Positions 25,832-34,218 of a stretch of 64,000 nt of DNA are shown piece after piece. The notes below the pieces were generated by a model, which saw only the letters and a program-made list of their open reading frames with translations, did no database searches and was not told where the DNA came from. Position 1 is the first letter of the stretch. The number at the start of each line of letters is the position of its first letter. Made by a program: the position numbers and the translations under genes. The DNA is from Nonlabens marinus S1-08 (lineage in GTDB: Bacteria; Bacteroidota; Bacteroidia; Flavobacteriales; Flavobacteriaceae). The DNA lies in the NCBI RefSeq assembly GCF_000831385.1, contig NZ_AP014548.1, positions 992,001 through 1,056,000 of the forward strand, in the 5' to 3' direction.

Positions 25832-26077
25832 ATGACGGATGAACAGATTGCTGAAATATTGAAATACAGCTCCCCTAATAGCATTTTGATTGTGGCTAAG
25901 ACGAATAGATTAGTGGAGCTTATTTGTCCTTTTCGTGTACAAGTTATTCGACCAATAGGCTTGTATTCGTCAAATCAAATCTTGGTGGTTTCATCCGTGA
26001 AGGTTACCAAAGATTTAATTACCGTCTATATAATATCAGGACTAGCATACCACTATTTCCACTTTGACATTATGTAG
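25832..26077 (+). CDS. Small hypothetical protein
   Basis: The 81-residue frame begins 24 bases after the DUF3871-like gene on the same strand and ends with TAG. It has a helical N-terminus (MTDEQIAEILKYSS) followed by beta-like hydrophobic text. No family is recognised. Close spacing in an operon is the main reason to call it real. Confidence 0.55.
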   Translation: MTDEQIAEILKYSSPNSILIVAKTNRLVELICPFRVQVIRPIGLYSSNQILVVSSVKVTKDLITVYIISGLAYHYFHFDIM

Positions 26078-26228
26078 ATTGTTTAGTAGCAGTTATGCTG
26101 TATTTTGATGCAAACTTTTTAGAAGGTTTCTGCTTTATCAATAAAACCACTGAAAACGACTAGCTAGATATATGCATTACTTGCACTATTTTAGAAAACA
26201 AGTAATGCATCATGTGTAAATCAAGTCT

Positions 26229-26960
26229 ATGATACTACCATTCTCTGAATTTAGTAATGCTCAGAAGTACGACTCATTAGTAGCATCTTTTTTAAAAAAT
26301 GATACTCAAAATAGATATAAAGAATTCAATGGGACAGAATATTCGTTGGATGCTTTAATTGAAAGATCTCTTCTTGATGATACTGGTGAGGTGATTTACG
26401 ATGAAATTACTTTGAGGGAAACAATTGTTCGATTTATAGACTCTGAAAGAGCAAGTGGAGAATTCTACTTCTTTGAACAAATTAAATCAAACTTAAACTA
26501 CACTGCTGAAAACATCTCTCATCTAGCTAACAACATGATTTCTCATTTGCAGGATATTATTTATAACGCGGATAGTCTATTCAAAAAAGATGAGCTTCTT
26601 ACAAATCAATTAACATCAGCTATATCATCCTTGAATGACGTATTATCTGAGTACGTTAAAAATCCATATCCAAAAAACTTGATGAAAATGGATTTTAATT
26701 TGAACCGGTCCACATTAACATATTTATTTTGTGTGTTGAGGGAAAGAAACATTCTTAGGCGTAGCATATCTAATGCTGAGCTGGCTAGATTTTTACAGTT
26801 CACTACTACATATTTAAATGATGAGGGGAGCTATTCTGATGTGAAAGGGGTTGCTAGTCTCATTTCAGATTTTGGGAGTAAACACGGAGAAAAATCACAG
26901 GTTAATGCAGCAAATGAGCTAGAAGATCTGTTTCAAAATGATGATTTCTTTATGTTTTGA
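26229..26960 (+). CDS. Hypothetical protein, all-helical, weakly RteC-like
   Basis: The 243-residue soluble protein has no signal peptide, no tryptophan and a strongly helical composition. The segment MDFNLNRSTLTYLFCVLRER followed by ISNAELARFLQFTTTYLNDE faintly resembles the C-terminal part of RteC-type regulators of Bacteroides conjugative elements; this is not enough for a call. It ends with TGA (26958-26960). Reading through that TGA would add 21 residues before a TAA, so the end is uncertain if UGA is recoded here as well. Confidence 0.6.
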   Translation: MILPFSEFSNAQKYDSLVASFLKNDTQNRYKEFNGTEYSLDALIERSLLDDTGEVIYDEITLRETIVRFIDSERASGEFYFFEQIKSNLNYTAENISHLANNMISHLQDIIYNADSLFKKDELLTNQLTSAISSLNDVLSEYVKNPYPKNLMKMDFNLNRSTLTYLFCVLRERNILRRSISNAELARFLQFTTTYLNDEGSYSDVKGVASLISDFGSKHGEKSQVNAANELEDLFQNDDFFMF

Positions 26961-27007
26961 TTCAGGGTATCACTTTATTCATACCTATGGGTAGCTAAAA
27001 CTAGATT

Positions 27008-27041
27008 TACCTTTGGGCCATAATTGCAACGAAGCAATTAT
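27008..27041 (+). promoter_or_regulatory. -7 box and perfect hairpin upstream of the recoded cassette
   Basis: TACCTTTG (27008-27015) matches TAnnTTTG. ATAATTGC, AACGAA, GCAATTAT (27020-27041) is a perfect 8-bp inverted repeat that begins about where transcription would start. It has no T tract, so an operator or a 5' mRNA stem is more likely than a terminator. Confidence 0.45.
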
Positions 27042-27071
27042 ATTAAAACTAATTTTATGAATAAATCATGA

Positions 27072-28070
27072 ATGAAATCAGTGTCATTTGCAGAAATGCA
27101 AGAAGCACTTAAAACAAGGCCAAAGACTGAATTCCTATTCCGAGGAATAAAAGAAAAATCATTCGGGATAATTTTTGGACCAGCTAAAAGTGGTAAAAGT
27201 ATTTTTTCGGAAAACTTAGCAATGTCAATTGCTGTTGGCAGAAAAAGCTTTTTAGACTCTAAGCTCTCAGGAATTCCTAAAAGAACACTTTTTATTGGAT
27301 TGGAAGAATTCTGAGCTGAAAGAGTATCTCGTAATGTTGATCAATCTAGTACGTTGAACGATGAAGAAAAAGATCTTTTCAATACTAATTATAGGTATCA
27401 ACAACTCGACTTTCCTAATCATATTTGTTCAGAAGATCACTGAACTTTGATTAAAGAACTGATAATTGAATCAGAAGCTGAAGTTGTAGTTATTGATAGT
27501 ATTACTAGATTGAATACCAAAAAATTGGAAGACTCGAGTAATGCAGAATACATTACAAGAAATCTTAGATCTATTACCTATGAAACTGGAGTTACTTTGA
27601 TTTGTATACACCATACTCATAAAATGAAAGATAGAAATTTAACTATGGATAGAATAAAAGGTAGTAGCACTTTTGCTCAAGAAATAGATTTTGCAATTGG
27701 TATAGCAAGAAGTAGTAAAGGTCATCGTTACTTCAAAGATGTTGTTTCTAGATATGCTTCGGTTGATGATCAATTATCACATGAGTTTGAAATAGACTCT
27801 GATAAGATAATTAATCAGATAGGTACCTGTGACGAGGATGATTTATTGAGTCGCACAGATGGCAGAAAATCAGATCGTGAGCAAGAAATGATAAAATTTT
27901 TTAGAACTAATAAGTCTAAAAGATTCCCTTTAAAAATGCTTATTGTAATTTTTGAAAAACAATTTGGATGGAGTACCAGATCCGTCAAAGATTATGCAAT
28001 GAGACTGTTTAAACAGGGTGTCCTAGAAAACGAAAATGGGGTTTATCAATGGAAGAGATCAGAAGACTAA
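27072..28070 (+). CDS. RepA/AAA_25-like ATPase, read through two in-frame TGA codons
   Basis: One continuous frame of 332 codons ends in TAA and is broken only by TGA at 27312-27314 and 27441-27443. Read as tryptophan these give LFIGLEEFWAERVSRN and CSEDHWTLIKELI, and the whole becomes a RecA-fold ATPase with Walker A GPAKSGKS, Walker B EVVVIDSITRLN, LICIHHTHKMKD and a C-terminal winged-helix-like part. This is the form of RepA-type helicases or ATPases of phages and plasmids. Two other tryptophans are TGG. An upstream ATG at 27057 would add MNKS plus another TGA before the ATG used here. A broken gene is the alternative, but there is no frameshift and no TAA or TAG. Confidence 0.75.
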
Positions 28071-28711
28071 TTGTTTATCAGGCGTACAATGCTATAGAAG
28101 GTAAGGTTTACGTTGGAGCTACTAGAAATTCTATTAAGCAAAGAAAAATAGACCATTTAGAAAGAGCGGAAAGAGGTCAAAAAGGTAAACTATATGAGGC
28201 AATCAGGACCTACGGTCCTGAAGCCTTCATATGGCAAACCATAGATACTTCAGAGTTTATAAATGAATTAGCTAAAAAAGAGAAGTACTGGATTCAGAAG
28301 TACAATTCAAAAGTTGACGGATATAATTCAGATGAAGGTGGTGGGTTTAAAAAGACCGTTTATCAATATGATATTAGATCACGTCAATTGATAAAGGAGT
28401 TTCCTGATCTTAATAGTGCAGCTAGTGCATGTAGTGCAAGCAAACAAGACATATCAAGAGCTGCTTTGTCAGTGAATTATGAATTCGCAGGATGTTTATG
28501 AAGTTATGATCAGGTTAAGATCTTACCGTTTCCAGATGATAAGAGAAGGAAAAAAGTAATCCAACTGGATCTTGATGGTAACTGAATTAATGAGTTTGAA
28601 TCCATTGCGGAAGCCAGCAGATCAACGGACATAAGCAAATCATGTATAGCTAGGATATGCAGAGGAGAAAGAAGTTCTACAAAAGGATCTGTTTGAATAT
28701 TTAAGGAGTAA
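28049..28711 (+). CDS. GIY-YIG endonuclease with two IENR1-type repeats, read through three TGA codons
   Basis: The frame runs 220 codons to TAA and is interrupted only by TGA at 28499, 28583 and 28694. The N-terminal part is a GIY-YIG nuclease (LIVYQAYNAIEGKVYVGATR, then the catalytic Arg/His/Glu helix area SIKQRKIDHLERA). Two DNA-binding repeats follow, each ending at a TGA: YEFAGCL-TGA-SYD and STKGSV-TGA-IFKE. In such NUMOD/IENR1 repeats tryptophan normally follows Gly-x-x, so UGA as Trp restores both. Two other tryptophans are TGG. It overlaps the ATPase gene by 22 bases. Homing endonuclease activity is inferred from family. Confidence 0.75.
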
Positions 28712-28833
28712 ACCTAATAACTAATTGCCCTGTTAATTAATTTTAATGGGGCTTTTTATTTTATAGATTTTAAAGGATGAACACACAAAACAACTTACCC
28801 TACCTACGTTTTCCATTTATATTAAAAAAACAT

Positions 28834-28856
28834 ATAGACTCTATCAAAAAATAATA
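28834..28856 (+). repeat. 23-bp direct repeat, copy A
   Basis: ATAGACTCTATCAAAAAATA plus ATA. It matches copy B at 28939 in 22 of 23 positions. Confidence 0.8.
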
Positions 28857-28938
28857 TAATGACACTTTTCTACTCACAGGGCTATCATAAAATAATAGTT
28901 TCCAGTCATACTGGGAGCTTTGAGTCTATGAAAAAAAG

Positions 28939-28961
28939 ATAGACTATATCAAAAAATAATA
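28939..28961 (+). repeat. 23-bp direct repeat, copy B
   Basis: ATAGACTATATCAAAAAATA plus ATA, 105 bases downstream of copy A and differing by one base. Confidence 0.8.
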
Positions 28962-29015
28962 GAAGCCTGTTAGTCGATACTAATAGGCTTAATTAATAGT
29001 AAGAACTGGTGAAGA

Positions 29016-29921
29016 TCAGTTTGCTGTAAAATTGACATAGCTAACAATAAACGAACTGTTAGATACAGGCTTTCTCTCGTATTCATTGATATCAGATCCC
29101 GAGCCAACACGCCAAATATCAATGTCAGTATATTTTATAGACAATAACATAGCCATAAAGGTGAACGGTTTTGGTCCTAATGGAGCAATAATAATGCTGT
29201 AATCCTTTCTTAGAAAATGATATAAGGAAACTAACTCCCTCTCAATGACTATTAAATCGTCTAAAGGAAATGTGATCACATTACTATTGTGATCGATTAA
29301 TTCCCTATTATTTTCTTCTATTGTTTTAACAAACGCATCGTCTAAAGCAGGCTTTGAATAAAATATATAGCAAACTTTGGGATCCAAGTGTTCTATTATT
29401 CCTTGTGCTTTATTTTGTTCATAACCTAAACATACTATCAAAGCCTTAGGCTTATTCGTTGGTACAACATACTTGCCTGGCAAGGGAGCTATTACCGTAT
29501 TTGGCTTTGGAGCCATGGGTTTACTATACTTTGATGGAGTATAAACAAAATAAAGATTGAGCTCCTGTTGATTTAATTTCTTTTGACTCAGGTATAATAT
29601 TATAGTGTAATACCATGGTTTCGTCATACAAGAATAATCTACCAAAATATTTAAAGATGTTAAATCAGAATCCAAAATGGACTCATCCAAAAAAGAAATG
29701 ATGTCAACCTGATTATCAATATGTATAAATTTAATTCCCTCTATTGGAATGGTGTTGTCATCATAAGTAAAAGCTATTGCATTAAGAACATCGGTTTTTG
29801 CCGATATATAATTAAATGCTGTGAGTGCTCTTTCTTCATGATTTTTGGCAAATATGAGAATGTCGATAGTCACTTCAGAGAGTCTATCAATTTCAATTTG
29901 TTTGCCGTAACTTAATTTCAT
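29016..29921 (-). CDS. Unknown protein, last gene of defence-like operon
   Basis: The 301-residue soluble protein has no named family that I recognise. It appears to have two alpha/beta parts: an N-terminal one with NHEERALTAFNYISAK and NILVDYSCMTKPWYYTIILY, and a C-terminal one starting KALIVCLGYEQNKAQGIIEH and containing APLGPKPFTFMAMLLSIKY. The Gly-Pro-Lys-Pro and Asp-Tyr-Ser-x-Met motifs recall Rossmann-like sensor domains, but I cannot assign one. It begins six bases after the P-loop ATPase gene ends, so the two probably function together. Confidence 0.75.
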   Translation of the reverse strand: MKLSYGKQIEIDRLSEVTIDILIFAKNHEERALTAFNYISAKTDVLNAIAFTYDDNTIPIEGIKFIHIDNQVDIISFLDESILDSDLTSLNILVDYSCMTKPWYYTIILYLSQKKLNQQELNLYFVYTPSKYSKPMAPKPNTVIAPLPGKYVVPTNKPKALIVCLGYEQNKAQGIIEHLDPKVCYIFYSKPALDDAFVKTIEENNRELIDHNSNVITFPLDDLIVIERELVSLYHFLRKDYSIIIAPLGPKPFTFMAMLLSIKYTDIDIWRVGSGSDINEYERKPVSNSSFIVSYVNFTAN

Positions 29922-29927
29922 TCTAGA

Positions 29928-31718
29928 TTATTTAAATGGAAAAGTAAATTGACCAGAGTTTTGTCCGTTGACTCCTTTTAAACACTTGCTCAAATTAACT
30001 TCATTAAATCTTCTTAAAGGAAGATTATATAGTATGGAGAATAAATAAGAGATTTTGAAACGCTTACCGTTGACTCTGAAATCAAAAGAGTTATTCTGTG
30101 AACCTACTAAAATTAACGCTCCTTGTGCTGCTGCCTTCTCTATAATATTGGATATATCAGGGTAGCTTAAAATTGCCTTATCATCGATAAAGACCGTTCC
30201 TCTAGGGTCCATTTGAAATTCTTTACCCAAAACTTCATTTGAGAAGAAAAGTCCAATTCTTTCCATTAGATCATCGACCGTGTTATCACTTGATCCGACA
30301 GGAATATTTGCTATTACATTTTTAAAACGAACTGCAGACTCAAACAATTGCTGATACTGAGATTCTTTTGATGGTTTAGAACCTCCTGTTTTAGACAGCA
30401 ATTGACTAATAATACCAATTAGCCATCTTGGGTTTCCTTCACACACTTTCAACAATACCTCAATTCCGTAATATAATTCAGATGAACTTTTTCTACTCCG
30501 CTTAGTGATTATAGAGTCTTTGTTTGTTTTAATGAAGGCATTCCTGAAATAAACAATAGGTTTAATTTTTCTAAACAGAACGTCTTTTTGATTATTTTCA
30601 GTGAATAATGGATTGGTGACATCTATTTTCTTACTAATGAGAAAAGATTTGAACGAGTCATCCTTACTAATTAGTTCTAAAAGTTCTTTATAGAATCGAC
30701 TTCCTTTTTCATAGCTATAATGAGTTTTATTATAGATTTCATTAGTTCCAAAAAAATCCGTCGGATCAGTGGCGTCGTTTAAAAATGATTGAATTATCTT
30801 TTTCGAAAACTCTTCTTTATCCGTTGAGTCCCACATTTTAATCATTGTTACGTCATTATCAACTGAAGGACTGTAGTCAGACATAAGTGATTTTTCAAGC
30901 TCTGATGGTAGTATTGGACTTGCACTTAACTTATACAATAAGTATTGTGTACGACTCCGTAAACTGCTAAAAAGTTGATTTTGTAGCCAAATAGGTGCGA
31001 ACTCTAGTTCGTCAAAACAAAGAGCCCATTTCTTAATTTTATTTATCTTATTAAGATCGTAAATTCTCTCGAATTGAGGGATAATTGACTCTAGTGAGGA
31101 GTCAAAAGATAAATTGAAATACTCTGGCAAATCAAACACCTCTGAATCGGAAGAATTAAAAATAATCTTTTGAATCATTTGATTTACTTCATCGACTCTT
31201 TGGATTAAAGCTTCTTTGACATAAATAATCTTTGGAATTGTTGACTCTAACTTCCAAGCTTTAATTAAACATCTACAAAGTTCTATTTCCTTCTCTTCAC
31301 TATTATCTTTTAATTCTAATGACAAAATGTTAAGAAAAGTGTCACAGATGGATGTAAAAACATTGCTATTCACCGAAAAATGGGATACTCTTTCAGATAA
31401 CCCTTTATAACGCTTTAGTTGATTGCCGTACGTTTGGTTTTTTACATTCCAATATATGTCTGTAGAAACATAAATTGCATAAAATGGGATATTTGTTCTC
31501 ACATCTTCAGCTCTGCTATCCAATTCCCAAGAATGTAATGCAGGAACGGTAAGCATCTTCATCAATGTAGTCTTTCCACATCCTCTTGCTCCAAGAATAA
31601 CGGAATGATTGTTTTGAATAAGTTGGGCAAAACTTTCAGACCAAATAAATGTTTTTGCAACCTCCCTTGGGGCCAGATGACGAGCGTTGTAAGCAGTATA
31701 AAAATTTTCATTCTTCAT
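29928..31718 (-). CDS. Large P-loop ATPase of defence-like operon
   Basis: The 596-residue protein begins MKNENFYTAYNARHLAPREV, has Walker A GARGCGKTTLMKML (about 44-57) and a probable Walker B WALCFDELEFAP (about 232-243), followed by a long helical region. The fold class is AAA/STAND-like, as used in many defence systems as sensor or motor. There is no membrane segment. Its start overlaps the stop of the phosphoesterase gene by four bases (ATGA), so the two products are translationally coupled. I know no named system with this exact gene order. Confidence 0.85.
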   Translation of the reverse strand: MKNENFYTAYNARHLAPREVAKTFIWSESFAQLIQNNHSVILGARGCGKTTLMKMLTVPALHSWELDSRAEDVRTNIPFYAIYVSTDIYWNVKNQTYGNQLKRYKGLSERVSHFSVNSNVFTSICDTFLNILSLELKDNSEEKEIELCRCLIKAWKLESTIPKIIYVKEALIQRVDEVNQMIQKIIFNSSDSEVFDLPEYFNLSFDSSLESIIPQFERIYDLNKINKIKKWALCFDELEFAPIWLQNQLFSSLRSRTQYLLYKLSASPILPSELEKSLMSDYSPSVDNDVTMIKMWDSTDKEEFSKKIIQSFLNDATDPTDFFGTNEIYNKTHYSYEKGSRFYKELLELISKDDSFKSFLISKKIDVTNPLFTENNQKDVLFRKIKPIVYFRNAFIKTNKDSIITKRSRKSSSELYYGIEVLLKVCEGNPRWLIGIISQLLSKTGGSKPSKESQYQQLFESAVRFKNVIANIPVGSSDNTVDDLMERIGLFFSNEVLGKEFQMDPRGTVFIDDKAILSYPDISNIIEKAAAQGALILVGSQNNSFDFRVNGKRFKISYLFSILYNLPLRRFNEVNLSKCLKGVNGQNSGQFTFPFK

Positions 31719-32893
31719 ATAACTGCTTTTACATTGCTTATTATAGTAGGGGATTGAGATAATGGTGGCGCAATTAAAAACCCTTGACTTTTCAAAAGGT
31801 TAGTTAATTTCTCCGCCTCAATGGGTATTAAATAATTAACTTCAGGAAGCTTGGTAGTTATATCTTCCCATTTGTAGGTTACAGATTTTCCAACTACCGA
31901 AATTATATCACTAGCTATTTCCTGAATGTTTTTGTTACATCCGAAACCAGTATATGTATCAAATCCACCGTCGTCGTGCATTAATTTCCAACCATTTTTT
32001 GGCATAAAAGTCCATGTGGTTATTCTTCCATAACAAACCTTGTTTTTCTTTTCAATATCTATCATATGAAAATGATTTCTACGCCCAGTATAAATAGTGT
32101 TACTGGTAGCTGAAAAGCTACCTGATGAAAGTATTGGGATTCTTCCATTTGATTCAGTCAAATTATGATATCTTAGAAAGGCATCATGTTTGTGTCCATG
32201 AATAAACAAATCGCAAGAGTGTTTACCTAACAATTCAAGAAGCTCAGTGCCGTTTACAATTATGTCATGTTCACCCAATCCAAGACGTGAATGATTGGTT
32301 GGGTGATGATGAGATAGCGCTATAAAAATTTTATCATCATTTATTTCATTCAAATATTCCTCAACATAATCTAGTAGATTAGAATCTACTTTTCCACCAA
32401 CAGCATGTTCCTTATTATAATGGAAGTGTGCGCTATTAATCACCAATATTCTAAAGTTTTCGCTCTCAACAAACACGCAACCTTTTGACCATAATGTGTC
32501 TCTGTCACCATCATTTTTCAACGGAAAATCTTTTTTAATACCCTTGGCTACTTCTAAATTATAATTAGAAATCTTCTCATGCGAATCAACGTCATGGTTG
32601 CCTAAAGTTGCAATTAAATCTTTCCCTTTTAAGCAATTGTGAATTTCGTTGACGAAGTCCCAGCTTGAGATAAATCCTTGTTGGTCAGATCTATTGGTGA
32701 AATCTCCAGGGCATAATGTAAGATCAGTTGAAAGTTGATCTTTTTCAATAAGCTTAATTAAGCTCTCTACTGGATGATCATTTACTGGGGATCTCAGCAT
32801 ATCTGAGGTCAAATAAGTCTCTTTTTCCTTCGTACTACTGTGATGGCAGTGAAGATCACTTATTATGGAAATTTTCAACGAAAAATCATTCAT
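31715..32893 (-). CDS. Calcineurin-like metallophosphoesterase
   Basis: The 392-residue cytoplasmic protein has all the metal motifs of the family: ISDLHCHH near the N-terminus, CPGDFTNR, LGNHDVDSH, SHHHPTNH and FIHGHKHD. It should hydrolyse phosphodiesters or phosphomonoesters with two metal ions; nucleic acid or cyclic nucleotide are plausible substrates. The C-terminal 110 residues (from TYTGFGCNKN) are an extra domain with no assignment. It starts directly after the methyltransferase stop codon and overlaps the ATPase start, consistent with one operon. Confidence 0.9.
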   Translation of the reverse strand: MNDFSLKISIISDLHCHHSSTKEKETYLTSDMLRSPVNDHPVESLIKLIEKDQLSTDLTLCPGDFTNRSDQQGFISSWDFVNEIHNCLKGKDLIATLGNHDVDSHEKISNYNLEVAKGIKKDFPLKNDGDRDTLWSKGCVFVESENFRILVINSAHFHYNKEHAVGGKVDSNLLDYVEEYLNEINDDKIFIALSHHHPTNHSRLGLGEHDIIVNGTELLELLGKHSCDLFIHGHKHDAFLRYHNLTESNGRIPILSSGSFSATSNTIYTGRRNHFHMIDIEKKNKVCYGRITTWTFMPKNGWKLMHDDGGFDTYTGFGCNKNIQEIASDIISVVGKSVTYKWEDITTKLPEVNYLIPIEAEKLTNLLKSQGFLIAPPLSQSPTIISNVKAVI

Positions 32894-33721
32894 CTAATTT
32901 CTAGTATTGTATACGACTAATTCGTTGTATGTTCTTCTAGTTTTATTTCTTCCTCCAACTTGACTAAGTCTGGAAACCTTAGCTTTTTCACCTAGGCCCT
33001 CATAAAGATCAAGAATAGACTTGTGATAAGCATTGGTCAGAATAAAGTAAGCTCCTAATTCATTTATTCTCATGCAAAACTCTTTTAAAGCAAGTTGGTC
33101 GTCCCAAGAGAAAAGTTTTTGATTGTATTCAATAAAGCCATTGTTTTCGTGCGCAATAGTATAGGGTGGATCTAAAAAAACCAAATCACCTTCATTTATT
33201 GAGTCTATTGATTCATTGAAATCGCAAGATTTGATAATTGTTTTTTTTAAAGCGAGACTAACTTGTTTCAGGTTAGGGAGTGTTAAAATATCTACGTTTG
33301 ACCTTTTACCATATGGCACATTATATGTGCCTCTATTATTAACACGATAAATACCATTGAAAGAGCAACGATTTAGATAAATAAATTTTGCAGCCCTAGT
33401 ATGTGGAGTCCGGTATTTTTTAGCCCTGATGTTATAGTAGTCAATCTCCGTGTTTTTAAGTTTTTTCAAGGAATTGATTACTTGATCGAGGTTATCTCTG
33501 ATCTGTAAGTAAGTTTCTATCAACTCAGTATTACTGTCCGAAAGAAACGAAACCTTCTTAGGTGTTAAAGAGAAAAAAACAGCTCCGCTACCCAAAAAAC
33601 ACTCATGGTAGTTATTGTAAGATTTTGGCAAAAATTTTTCAAGCTGCTCTTTGACAAACCACTTTTTCGAACCAGTCCACCTTAAGAACGGTTTGCATTT
33701 GCTTGAACTATTAGTAGAAAT
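32894..33721 (-). CDS. Dam-type N6-adenine DNA methyltransferase, non-ATG start
   Basis: The frame has the D12-class motifs: FLRWTGSKKW (SAM-binding motif around 33688-33661), ECFLGSGAVFF and the catalytic LDPPYT, with the N-terminal motif lying upstream of any ATG, GTG or TTG. The frame opens after a TAA at 33731-33733, and the only near-cognate starts are ATT (33721) and CTG (33727). I place the start at 33721; about 275 residues is normal for Dam. A consensus promoter at 33748 puts transcription start near 33741, which agrees. The TTG at 33631 would delete the SAM motif. It would methylate adenine and may mark self DNA for the operon. Confidence 0.82.
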   Translation of the reverse strand: MSTNSSSKCKPFLRWTGSKKWFVKEQLEKFLPKSYNNYHECFLGSGAVFFSLTPKKVSFLSDSNTELIETYLQIRDNLDQVINSLKKLKNTEIDYYNIRAKKYRTPHTRAAKFIYLNRCSFNGIYRVNNRGTYNVPYGKRSNVDILTLPNLKQVSLALKKTIIKSCDFNESIDSINEGDLVFLDPPYTIAHENNGFIEYNQKLFSWDDQLALKEFCMRINELGAYFILTNAYHKSILDLYEGLGEKAKVSRLSQVGGRNKTRRTYNELVVYNTRN

Positions 33722-33730
33722 TCTCAGAGT

Positions 33731-34218
33731 TTAACTTATTTAAGATTCAAATATAGATTTTAAAGTTACCCGGATGAACAACATGGTTAACTATCTAGGT
33801 AAATAAGATCTATTTTTATTTCAATGCCATCATTATTTCTACCAGAATAATTACTTAGACAAAAGGGTTATCGTGATTATAACCTCTTTAAAGTGTCAAA
33901 AATGTTATTTTATTCAATCTTTATAGAGTTCAAAATGATATTAATTCACTTTTCTTTCAGATCAGAAAACTTGCAATTTTAAGGAACATAAAAAATTAGT
34001 AACACAATACAGGTGCAGTTTTAAACCTAATACAAATTGATATCTGACCCCTTGGTTAAAGCTATGATAGCACTCTATTGAATTTGCAATAGCTGAATAA
34101 TAGGGAATAATTTTTGAAGTCTTTTTGAAACGAGGGAATAGCAAAGTATATTTATTCCGTAGGCTACATAAACACAGATGGAAATCTTTTATACCTATAC
34201 CAATAAATCATCATTTAA
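33731..34218. other. Intergenic region without a supported gene
   Basis: The right of the methyltransferase promoter is AT-rich sequence. A 60-codon minus-strand frame at 33962-34144 has no promoter, no neighbour and no recognisable composition. I see nothing else. Confidence 0.5.
33748..33781 (-). promoter_or_regulatory. Promoter of the defence-like operon
   Basis: On the minus strand TTG (about 33781-33779), 23 bases and TATATTTG (33755-33748) match the Bacteroidota consensus at the long end of allowed spacing. The leader would be about 20 nt. Confidence 0.55.

Larger units (their letters stand above)
28712..29015. other. Intergenic region between recoded cassette and defence-like operon
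   Basis: The 304 bp hold a weak hairpin (GCCCTGTTAATTAA and TTAATGGGGC, 28727-28752) that may terminate the cassette, two 23-bp near-identical direct repeats (28834 and 28939), a small hairpin CCAGT-CAT-ACTGG (28902-28914) and the 3' hairpin AGCCTGTTAG/CTAATAGGCT (28963-28989), a likely terminator for the minus-strand operon. Confidence 0.6.

Noticed and set aside
27072..28711. Simple pseudogene explanation for the two TGA-containing genes
   Set aside because: Decay would be expected to give frameshifts, TAA or TAG as well as TGA. All five breaks are TGA, at positions suited to Trp, and both genes keep overlapping ends with TAA stops. I keep it as the alternative that must be excluded by alignment.
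28902..28914. Hairpin CCAGT-CAT-ACTGG as a suppressor tRNA anticodon arm (UCA)
   Set aside because: The loop is too small, and no acceptor, D or T arm can be folded around it. No UCA-anticodon tRNA was found by eye in the element.
33962..34144. 60-codon minus-strand frame in the element
   Set aside because: No family, no neighbour context and ordinary AT-rich open-frame length.
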